A model generated the notes under the pieces. That model searched no databases, was not told the DNA's origin, and was given only the letters and a program-made list of their open reading frames with translations. A stretch of 64,000 nt of DNA from Gymnopus androsaceus JB14 (taxonomy: Eukaryota; Basidiomycota; Agaricomycetes; Agaricales; Omphalotaceae): the NCBI GenBank assembly GCA_009733575.1, contig ML769615.1, positions 1 to 64,000 of the forward strand. The letters run 5' to 3'. How positions within the stretch are numbered: position 1 is the first letter of the stretch; every line of letters begins with the position of its first letter. Below, in pieces: positions 54,775-64,000 of this stretch. The position numbers and the translations under genes were made by a program.

Positions 54775-54965
54775 TTCTCCCCTAAGCCGCCCTCCCTTTT
54801 ATGGCTGGCCGTTAGTACGCACTTCACATGGTCACCGGTGAATATTGATGGTCATGATTCATCGGGACATCCCTAACATGATAATCACTGAGTGTGGGCT
54901 TCCATTTTTGATGGTCATATTTGACAGCACCCGAAATCGAGGTTCGGTTCGCTCGGAACATATCG
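54775..54965 (+). repeat. Inverted dispersed repeat, left copy
   Basis: Inverted homologue of about 62890-63137, sharing GGGCTTCCATTTTTGATGG, CAGCACCCGAAATCGAGG, AATATTGATGGTCAT and AAGCC(G/A)CCCTCCC tracts. The two copies enclose the UstYa-like gene and ~8 kb. Confidence 0.8.
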
Positions 54966-55076
54966 GCCCACAATCCCTCCGAGTGTCTGTTGTGTTCTGT
55001 TTAATATAGAGGATCAAGTGTTGTCATTTAAAACCTGAGCATATGAACAACATGGACCATAGGCATTCTGTCTAAT

Positions 55077-56071
55077 ATGCATAATCGATATACCGCGCTG
55101 TCTTCTGGAGACGATTTGATTCCACACAAAGAGGACATCAACACAAGACCTCCAATGAGCCTTGCGATGGTAATTCGCTATGTCCTTCCAACATCGCTAC
55201 TTATCTCTGTGGCGTTTAATCTTGCGGCTCTCTCAGGATTTTGGTCATTGAAGAGCACTTCTTTTCCTACGGAGCTTTCATTATATTGTAAGTTACCATT
55301 ATCTGTCCATTAAACGTGGGTCTTACCTGGTGTACAAATCAGCGCCTGCAAATGAGGCAGTCTCATACAAAATCGTCAAATTTCATCGTGGATACGGAAA
55401 TGACACGCCAACCTATGAAATGGCCCCATCCCCCGAAGTAGATGCCGCTTGGGCGAATTTGACATCGACAGCCAGTAAGTAGGATTTTTTTGTGAAATTC
55501 CAAGAACTCACCACAATGACTTTTTCTGTACAGAGATAGCATCAAGCATCTCTCGGGAGCAAGCTAAAATGATGCCTAATAGGACATACCCTATACTGGG
55601 CCATGATGGCCAATATATGATCGTTCTCCACATGTAAGCCTTTTTATGTGGACTTTGCACTTGATAATGACTGAAAGGCCCGAACAAATCTCAGGTACCA
55701 TCTGTTGCACTGTCTTGTAAGTCTGCCTTTCATCACCTGGTGTCTTGAACCTTATTGAATGATTACAGGATCTTCTACGAAAGCTAGTACATCCACTTGA
55801 TTATCCTACCTTTGCTGAAGACAGCAATGTGACAATGTCCCATGCTCGACATTGCATCGGCTCACTACGGCAATCTATAATGTGTACTGCTGATACGACT
55901 CCTGTGGTCTTTCAATGGTCTGACAGAGCTGGTGGGGCGCTGTCGCGGACGGACGTGAATCATGTTTGTCGAGATTTTGATAGGATTGTAGAATGGGGAG
56001 AGCGTCATCGGTTTGATGGGATAGAGAACATTGACATGACAGTCTTTATTCCTGATGATCTTGACAACTAG
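55077..56071 (+). CDS. UstYa-like (DUF3328) oxidase
   Basis: Five exons (55077-55287, 55343-55474, 55534-55633, 55695-55716, 55769-56071) join to 768 nt, 255 residues, with every phase matching; exon 4 is only 22 nt. Architecture: short cytoplasmic N-terminus, one membrane helix (VIRYVLPTSLLISVAFNLAA), then a luminal domain with both family motifs, YHLLHCL (HxxHC) and HARHCIGSLRQSIMCTADTT (HxxHCxxxLRQxxMCxxDxT). UstYa proteins are membrane-anchored oxidases that hydroxylate, chlorinate or cyclise peptides and other secondary metabolites. All the conserved His and Cys residues are present, so the enzyme is probably functional. No other biosynthetic enzyme is recognisable in the window; the only neighbour of note is the divergent short secreted ORF. 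Confidence 0.9.
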
Positions 56072-56135
56072 AAAGGAGACCATTTAATTTACTATTGTGT
56101 TTGTGTGCTCAAACAACAGACTTACACTTGGTGTA

Positions 56136-56285
56136 ATGTACCATTTCGATCGAGAGTTCATCGATTCTGAATTTTTTGACCAAAATAAATACAAAATAAA
56201 TCCAGACAATTGAGAAAAAATTAAAACCACACTCCGATTTTTTTGAGGATGATGGATGACTGAACTCTCGATCAAAATGGTACAG
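56136..56285. mobile_element. TA-flanked MITE, GTACCATTT type
   Basis: Left TGTACCATTTCGATCGAGAG and right, inverted, TGTACCATTTTGATCGAGAG, each followed by TTCA; TA at the borders. It lies just downstream of the UstYa-like gene. Confidence 0.75.
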
Positions 56286-57640
56286 TAGTCTCGATGCAGT
56301 TGCATAGGATTTAGTACTTCAAGTTTATTCGGCCTCAATTAGTTCCCTGAGAAGTTAGGTAGTAGATTGATACTTCCTAATCAGGATGATGCAGCATCAG
56401 CACTCAGTTGCGGATATTGGGGAATCCAGATCACATCCTCTATTTTTCTCGCCATCCTTCTAACATCCAATTTTTCACTGACATGGAACATGAGAAAAAA
56501 TAAATATATTCATTTTGAATGCTCAACATTTGCGGAACGTACCGTAGCAGAGCTATTCAGTCGCTTCATAGACTCATATCTTTGGTTTAATTTCTCCTTT
56601 ACTATACATTGCCCCTCGGTCTCCAAATTTAAGCCCAAATTTCACATTCTAGTTTCCTTCCAAAAACAGGCTACATTATATTTCTTGTTCTCACCATTAC
56701 ATTCCGAAAGTTGAAGAGGAATTGAAGGTAAAAATTGCGTCCGGGCCTCCAGCGTGTCGCCAGAACCTTGCCACCTCTGCGAAAAGCTTAGTCAACTTCT
56801 TATCAGGATTGCCTCAAGAGCTACCCCGACGTCACTGGATCCTGAACTAAATTAAATTCCAGATGAATAAGCTTTTGCCATGGTCTTTTGCTTAGATTAC
56901 ATCACTTTTTGTACCTGTATTTGGGCATCTAATAATAATTCCCTCTTGACCTCATACCATGATCATAGTGAGAGGATAATCTCAATCAGTTGTTTTTAGA
57001 ATGTCATCTACAGTGTAGTAATTCTCTAGAATACTTTCAAAGTATTCTATGTGAAATGCTGTAGATGTTGATGGACCAAGGGGTGTGCAGGAATTTAAGT
57101 GCCCATATAGGGTTGGGAGGGGAGGGCGGGGTCAAGAGGCCTTAAGACTAAAATTTCTGAACTTAATTTATTGTAGCAATATGGCCTGGAATCAACACCT
57201 TTACATGTTTTATGCATTTTTGCACATTTGGCAGGCACAGGATACTGTACCATTTTGATCAAGAGTTCATCGATTCTGAGGATATGGTCAGGGTCCTTTG
57301 GGACCTATAAAATCAGTATGTTGCTGCATTGCATCAGCTTCGCGTTCAACTTCTTCCCCCTACTATGCCCGCATTGAAGCTCATCTTTGTTTACAATTAC
57401 TGTAAGTCCAATAACAAAGTCTTATGTGCCATTGTCTGACTCATCTGGTTACTTCATTAGTCTTTATGTTGGCTGGTGGCTGGGATGTGGAAGTAACTTA
57501 AACAAGTAGTTTTATGATGAATCAATGATATACTAGTAGCAGTACCAGTATAATACCCTCCTGTACCATTATTTATAAATACAATGATTTCCTTGTCTTG
57601 CACGCTTGCTTGCACTCGGCATCTTGAAGTCATCAAATAA
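56286..57640. other. No recognisable gene
   Basis: A 115-residue ORF at 56367-56714 has no domain. 57245-57285 is a partial copy of the GTACCATTT-type MITE end (ACTGTACCATTTTGATCAAG). Confidence 0.35.
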
Positions 57641-57709
57641 TATTGAATAGGACCCTGAATTCTTCAGTTTCGTATAGAATGCCATCATTTATATGAAACC
57701 GGAGCATTC

Positions 57710-57842
57710 CAAAGCAATCCACAGAAGTCCACAGCAACCCACATTTCTGTACAGAGGGGTACCTTGCTGTGCATTTTGTGAGTGCTGTGGGTTCTGTACA
57801 GAGCTGTACAGCTCTGTACAGAACACCCAGATTTTGCTGATG
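57710..57842. mobile_element. CATCAG-family element J, left end lost
   Basis: Right terminus CACCCAGATTTTGCTGATG preceded by CTGTACAGAGCTGTACAGCT hairpin words like those of element D, and a GGTACCTTGCTGTG tract like its TAGCAAGGTCCCC. No left CATCAG terminus was found. Confidence 0.55.
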
Positions 57843-60820
57843 TAACTCAAAGGCAATGGACAAAAGTATCAGTGAGTATTTTAAAATTTTATCCAGAGGT
57901 TTCTATTCATTCCTGTATAATTTCTTCTTTGTGTCATTTGCTCACTGGTAGCTGTATATGTATCTATGTTTCATGCCCTACAGCTGCTTTTACTCACTGA
58001 TGTTTGTTTGCTAAATCTTTGTGTTTGGTCTCCGAGTTTTATTGTTGCTTCATCCTGTACCTGTGCATTCTCATTTTTATTTAGTTAGGCATTTACTGAC
58101 CATTGTTCATCTCTTTTAGTACAATGCAAGACAAACTACTCTTTGCTACTATTCTCTGTCTTAATATATATCCCTTGGTAAACAGCCGCTATTCCCTTTC
58201 AATGATGTCACTGCCATGTCAGAATCATTGATTGTAGCCTTGCCCCAATTATAGTACTTACTGCTAGTAACATGAATGTGTAGTAATAGTATTGCTCAAT
58301 TCAATATGTGTATGCTGGGGAAAAACAGGTGATAAATGATAAAATTGTGGCCCATGCTGATGTTGCAATGATATAGGATGTATAAAGTAGTATAAAGATG
58401 GTATGGAGGAATGCACCAAGGGGCGGCCATGTGTCACATGCGGAGGTATTTTTTTTGTTTTTGAATCAATTTATTGCATGCAAAGGACTACCTTATGATG
58501 CGCATAGGTCTATCTAATAGTAGTTTCCTTATCAGTACATAGTTTATTAGCATAGAGATTAGGTGTTCCAGTGATAGCTCATAGGAGCAGGGAAAGAATG
58601 GCGGCCCTTGTGGGAGTATAAAACTTGATGCACACAAGAGCTGATGGTATAGTCTTACCCATCATGCTCATGTAGAGTAGAAGGAAAGAAGTAATCACAG
58701 TACCCTTCAAGCCAGAACACTCTTTCCCTTCCCACACTACTCCCAGTCCCCATGTCTCCCTTCCTCCCTTCCTTCCCTGAGTTCTTTGTATAACCACTGA
58801 ACCACATGACAGGCACACACTGCCTCAGTGCAGTGATGTAACCCTTGGCTATAACATTGGCCCATTTTTTTGGGTGCCCAATCTGAGTCTCATAGGGGGT
58901 GCAAGTGTTCCCTAACTCTTGGCCTGAGCTTCTGATGAGCCTACAGTGAATATGCTGGACAGTTGTGAATGGCCTCCTAACATGTCTGCCATGGTCCAGA
59001 GCCCCAAGAGAGAGAATGGGTGGTGAGTGTCAGGCCTTGGCTCATTTCCAGACACTCCCTGCACCCATTATCCACCCGCTGATGTTTCCCACACTTGGGG
59101 AGCATCCGCGGATACTTCCTGCACTCATTACCTAAATTTTGGGCGCTTCCCATGCTTATTTACCATTTATCCTGCCTCCTGGGTGCCTCCCGCACTTGAT
59201 AACTATCCATCAGACCCTCCCAACGAGTTACACAGCCTCCCTACAGTATATAAGTAGACACCCCAAGTCCATGTACCCTAGTCTGTTATTACCACTGTTA
59301 CCGTTGTTTTCTGGTTTCCAAATCTATTCTGTTTGCTGTCTATCTGTTTTGTCTGTTCTGACCAGCTGTGCCTTCAGAGCTCTGTTCAAAGGCCCACTGT
59401 CATCTGCATTGACTGCGAGGCTCCATCCATAGATCCCAAATCTATGTCTGGAGCTCACTGTCTTCTATCTCTGTTTACAACTTTACAACCAAAGCTCCTT
59501 GGGAGCTTCCTATTTGGGTTTTGCTACCTCTAGAACCTCTGGAACCATCCGCTTTCACCCTATTCCATCTGCTCCCACACTATCTCCGTCCGCTTCCACC
59601 CTATTCCCATCCACATTTGCTGTATTCCACCCGCATTATCCATATTTGGACATATTACACCCTTTTGGACCACCCCTTCATCCATATTCCATCTGCTTCC
59701 ACTCACTTCTGGTCATCAGACCACAATACCACTGATTCCTCCTGATTACATCATTGGGGGGCCCATACACTGCTCCTTGCACCCCAAGACTTGTACTGTT
59801 CCGTACAACACTCCTACTACTGTCCAAACCCACCTTACAGCACGGTTACCCCGGGTGGTCATGTTCGGTCTCCACTTACATCTAGGTGTGAGACATTCAG
59901 GATAAATTGGTTCAAGATCCATTTTGTGCACCGGGTCTCACAGTGAGAGTCAGGATATGAGTAGAGGATGTGGTTCAAAAGGCAAAGGAGTATATGTGGT
60001 TGGTGGAATATTGGTCAGTGGTGGGGAAGAATCAGAGGTCCAAGGGTGACCACTGATGCCCAAAGGTAATCTGAAACTAGCAAGCAGAATCCACCTGTTT
60101 CTACCATTTTGGAGCCTTTCCGAGAGATAGTGATGAGACTAATGAGCTATCCTGCTTAATGAAGGTAGCTAGACTTCTGTTCATGGTGCAGGGTGCAGCT
60201 ATAGCCCATCCCTTGCTTGAACAACAGCCAGCAGCAGCAAAAACTGCCTGCACAAAGCGTGGGAAAGGGACGAGATGGTGGTGGTGGTACAAGATCAAGG
60301 GCCTTCTGCATGAAGAGGTATAAATAATGTATAAACAGTTGATAAAAATATGTAGTCCATCTTTTCTTATATGGGCCCCGCAATGTATGATGGCATGTAA
60401 AGGCTGTGATATTATGGCCTTTAAACAGATCTGAAATTGCTGATGGACTTAAATATGACTGCCAGTTCTCACAGGAAATCAGCTGTGTACAATGAGAATG
60501 ATGAGGAATACAAGCTCTTATACTCTCCAGGCATTTCTTGAGCTTCTCTGTCCGTTGATGAGTTAGATTTGTGCTAGGTATGAAAACCAACCAAACAACA
60601 ATCACCCCAATCAGATTCAATCTAAAAGGTCTAATCTAATGCAAGGAAGGAGGCTGTCAAAGGTTCCCTCAACTACTAATTGATTCACAGAGAAAAGCAC
60701 TGGACAGTGGCACAGGCAGTGCAAATGAACAAGATTTGTATTTGGAGGAAGGTTGTGAAAAGCCAACTAACACACAACAATGCACTGAACTAATTGAGGG
60801 GGAAAGCAAACACCAAAGCA
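57843..60820. other. No recognisable gene
   Basis: 58560-58820 and 59020-59740 are pyrimidine-rich, with loose repeats of TCCATCYGCTTCCAC-type words. A minus-strand ORF of 154 residues at 60156-60620 (HQRTEKLKKCLESIRACIP) is protein-like but unidentified. Nothing else is supported. Confidence 0.35.
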
Positions 60821-60935
60821 CGGGTCAAGTACGCCGACTCAAAAAACAACTTTGCATATCCACACAAACACCAAGGCATGGGTCAAGTATGCTGACTCAA
60901 CAAACAACTTTGCGTATCCAAGGTGAAACACCCAA
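60816..60935 (+). repeat. Two-copy ~57-bp tandem repeat
   Basis: CACCAAAGCACGGGTCAAGT is followed ~57 bp later by CACCAAGGCATGGGTCAAGT. Several differences (CACGGG/CATGGG, TACGCCG/TATGCTG, GCATAT/GCGTAT) are C/T or G/A exchanges at CpG. Confidence 0.8.
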
Positions 60936-60949
60936 GCAGTAAATCTATG

Positions 60950-61350
60950 GCAACTTTTCTTAAGAAAGTTGTTTTATACTTAAGTAATACTCAAGTAATA
61001 CTTAAAGTGTTACCTAAGTTTGCATAAAGCAACAAATTAGTTGTCTAGCACTTATCACCTAAGCATTACTTAAGTAAACTCCAAGTATTTTTTACCTAAG
61101 TAATTGAGTAAAATGCAATCATATTTCTTGGTCTGTGTCAAGTAAACAGTAGATAAAAAAGAAAGAAACATATTGTACTTGAGTAAGTATTTATCATCAA
61201 GTAAGTAAGTAAGTAACTAAGTAGGCAAGAAGTAATTTAGTCAGTAAGTAAGTACATAAAAACATTTAATGAACAACTGTAATTGTTTCCTAAGAGAAAT
61301 ACTTACTTGAAGAATACTTAAGGAACATAAGCATTTCTTAAGTACTGTAT
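60950..61350. repeat. AAGTA/TACTT-rich inverted repeat
   Basis: Dense TACTTAAGTAA, CTTAAGAAAG and AAGTAAGTAAGTAAGTAA words in both orientations; probably a palindromic MITE or a decayed simple repeat. Exact ends not resolved. Confidence 0.5.
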
Positions 61351-61584
61351 AGTTTCAAATTTAAGTTCACTAGATGTTATGTGTTACGCCTTGGACCTAT
61401 TCAGCTCATAGTTCAGCCACTGTCAGGCGGCGTTACATTTGCAAATTTAGTTCAGTTGAGTTCATATTGATAGTGGCCGGTGTAGCTGGCCGCCAAATTT
61501 GGCCTATAAGCACCAAAAAATTGAGTTCGGAGGCTAATGTTATACATTACAAAGACGGAAATTACACCAGTTCAAAGCTTGCCT

Positions 61585-61820
61585 TGCTACACCATACTGC
61601 GCATAGGACTTTGATCGAGGTGCATTCACAAAGTTAAGTATGGTGCCATTACGCGTACCATTACTCTGCAACCTCTTGGGTAGAATAGGTCCTCAGTGGA
61701 TTTTAACTGTTAGCTTGGGCTCACTATAGTTCTCTTATTGACCATGTTTTGTTATACACAGAACTTAGGATTATTAGTTCTGCACAGTTCTAGCCTTAGC
61801 CAAAAAATCAGTGTATCACT
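61585..61820 (+). repeat. Dispersed repeat, copy 2
   Basis: Same-strand homologue of 49010-49280. Confidence 0.7.
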
Positions 61821-62889
61821 GTTTTATCTTGGTATTGACCATAGACACCATACTCTCATTCCAATTATGAGTCATATATCTGTTCAAGCTATCCCTATAA
61901 ATCACAGTACCACCAAATCAGGAACTTACACTTCTGCCACTTCATACATTCTATTCATTCATCCAAATGTGAATTTCTGTTGTTTGGAGACATAGTTCCC
62001 GGCTCCATCGCCTCCATCACCACAAAAACCGTCAATGTCTGGCAAAAAGTTGCTCCTATGATCCCTAGTATTTTATTGAATGTTTATGGCCATCTTACCC
62101 GCTTGTACAACCTAGCTTTGTTTTTGATCATGATCACAATGAAAGCTTTATGAGTTCATGATGCTGAAGAATATCAATCATTATTATAATTGTTATTGCA
62201 GGGTGAAAAAAGTGTGCACTCATATAGCCATCCTTATTGCACCAAAACAAATATTCAATCTTGTTTTGCAACATAGCTTTGTTTGGATCATGATCATGAT
62301 GCAATCAAGTAGAATTTGATTCCGTAAGTACAAACATACAATCAATACATCTGTGAATTGTGATGATTCAGAGAAAAAATAAACAATAAGTCTTTTTCAA
62401 TGAAGTAGAATAGATTTGAGAATAACAATAACTAGCTTAAATAAAAATATGTCTAGTGAAGACATCTAAGCTTCTTGGAATTCCAAATCATGCTCAGATA
62501 CTGAAACATGACCCCCAAGAAATCAAGCATACACAGGTTTCAAGTAAAGTATATGCTTTGTACTGCAGTTGCTCCTGACAAAAAGAAAGCTAGGTTGTGC
62601 AAAAAAGGATTATTAGTTATTTTTCTTCAATAAGAACAGCTATATGAGCTTACATAAGTTACATTTTCTTTTCATGATCAGTGAAATACCACTGCAGGGC
62701 TTGTTGGAGGTCCTGCATCGATTTCCTCTATGTGTGGAATCAAATCATCTCCAGAAGATAAAGCATACATCGATTATGCATATTGGACAGGACTCCTATA
62801 GTCCATGTTGTCCATATATTCAGACTTTAAATAGCAAGACTTGTATATTTGACAGGATGCTTGATATCCATCCGGTGGTGATGTGTAGT
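61821..62889. other. No recognisable gene
   Basis: AT-rich. A plus-strand ORF of 133 residues (62644-63045) runs into the inverted repeat and is not supported. Confidence 0.35.
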
Positions 62890-63137
62890 CCGAGCAAACC
62901 GCACCTCGATTTCGGGTGCTGTCAAATTATAAATATGACCATCAAAAATGGAAGCCCACTGATTGTCATATTAGGGATGTTCCGATGGTTAATGAATAAT
63001 GACCATCAATATTTACCGGTGACTTGCCGAAATCCCGATGAATAATGACTGACCATCAGTGAGCCCAGATTCGTCGAAATACCAAATGCATGTGGAGTGT
63101 GTACGCAGCTAGCCATAAAGGGGAGGGTGGCTTGCAT
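62890..63137 (-). repeat. Inverted dispersed repeat, right copy
   Basis: Inverted relative to 54775-54965, with small insertions (for example TATAAATATGACC near 62930 and extra sequence near 63055). Confidence 0.8.
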
Positions 63138-64000
63138 CGTAAAAAGGGCAGTTTTGATTGGCCGGGTTGACTATCACACTGCCAATGATTATACTTCGGT
63201 CAGGCTGAAGAACATAAGATAAATGTACTTTTTCATACAAGTATATAAAATAAATATTTCAATGAACTTATGAAGGAATTACATCCAGACCCTCTGAATT
63301 TTAAATTTTAAACAGACTTCCGAAAGAACACTTCTCGATTGAGCTCTGAAAATAATAATAGTTTTGATGCGGATGGAATACTTTTACTTCACAATAAGAG
63401 TGAAAGTAACTATTTCAAAGAACCTTCCAGCTGGTTCCCGAAAGACAATACTTCAATTCTCGGGCCGAACTGGACAGCGAAAGGCAATCTTTTAGTGAAA
63501 GATTGAATTGTGGCCTATGTCCCATGTCTGTTCAGACAATGGTTTTTTCAAGTTTTTCAAGGTTGAAAAAAGGGAAGAAAAAAAGGAAAGAAGGAGAGTT
63601 TACTAGACCTACCGTAGATTATTGTGACAAGAGTAGATGGCGAGAAATGCAATAATGAGTGCAGCATTCCAGTTTCGCCGTTTGATTTCAAGTTGAATTC
63701 AAGCGCCCATTTGGCTCGGGTTTTGACAGCGCTTGGCTTTTCAAGCCCATGTCCTTTCGGAGAACGGCTCGATTTAGACTTGGGACTCAGCCAATCATTT
63801 TCAAGATGTTATAAATCTCAAAAGATAACCATAAAGCGCCCACGTAGTGCCTGAGATAACACAATGATTAACTCTTTTTAGAGGGTCAAGCCGGCGCGGC
63901 CGGGAGCGGGTAAGTACGCGCAGAAACGCGAAAAGCACAATAACTTGCTCAATTCTGAATGGAATTGGGTGAGGATGAGCGCATTTTGAAGCAATTTTGA
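63138..64000. other. No recognisable gene
   Basis: AT-rich until about 63600; the last ~120 bases become CpG-rich (GGCGCGGCCGGGAGCGGG), unlike the TE regions, and could be the approach to a gene outside the window. Confidence 0.3.

Noticed and set aside
54579..54827. Uninterrupted 82-residue minus ORF
   Set aside because: Its first 29 codons lie in repeat DNA; the internal Met gives a signal peptide, so the spliced 67-residue model is preferred.
60156..60620. 154-residue minus-strand ORF
   Set aside because: Protein-like in part, but no family, partner exon or start context could be supported.

Overview
The window looks like a filamentous basidiomycete genome, most likely Agaricomycetes. 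The evidence is: many spliceosomal introns of about 40-70 nt; genes typical of mushroom-forming fungi (a DUF6534-type seven-helix membrane protein, a UstYa/DUF3328 oxidase, a fungal metal-dependent cyclase, a Kre9/KNH-like surface protein); and KDZ transposases with CxC5/CxC6-type cysteine clusters. No rRNA, confident tRNA, CRISPR or bacterial-style operon was seen. Most of the window is nested, decaying transposable elements around a few intact genes.

Layout. 0-7.5 kb: two diverged copies of a ~1-kb module, the DUF6534-like gene (2.8-4.2 kb) and an unrecognised multi-exon gene ended by a hairpin-type insertion. 8.3-11.2 kb: degenerate gag/reverse-transcriptase retroelement with a hAT-type MITE inside. 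11.9-12.4 kb: zinc-knuckle transposase-like tail. 13.2-15 kb: small CATCAG-ended elements. 15.3-28.7 kb: an Hsp110/Sse1 gene remnant split by 12.6 kb of nested insertions. These include a 9,041-bp KDZ-type element (16429-25469) with 258-bp terminal inverted repeats, an 8-bp target duplication, inverted arrays of a GGGCAGCTGCCC palindrome and cargo genes, and a Tc1/mariner element that itself carries two CATCAG elements.

29.6-37.7 kb is the gene-rich part: a single-pass Kre9-like surface protein, a multi-pass membrane protein and a cyclase family enzyme, with MITEs between them. 38-46 kb: a broken KDZ transposase gene with CxC5/CxC6 clusters, interrupted by a 2.5-kb hAT-type element and by two inverted 726-bp MITEs whose intervening 170 bp is inverted relative to the gene. 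46-54 kb: MITEs, a Cys-rich gene fragment and a chromodomain-like pseudogene. 54.5-56.1 kb: an intact UstYa-like gene divergent from a short secreted-protein ORF. 56-64 kb: repeats and sequence without recognisable genes.

Main novelty candidates: (1) the 9-kb KDZ-type cargo element with palindromic subterminal arrays; (2) a family of CATCAG...CTGATG elements with 2-bp target duplications and interchangeable hairpin interiors; (3) a MITE-mediated inversion that can be read directly at base level. All exon models and family names come from reading the sequence without database searches.
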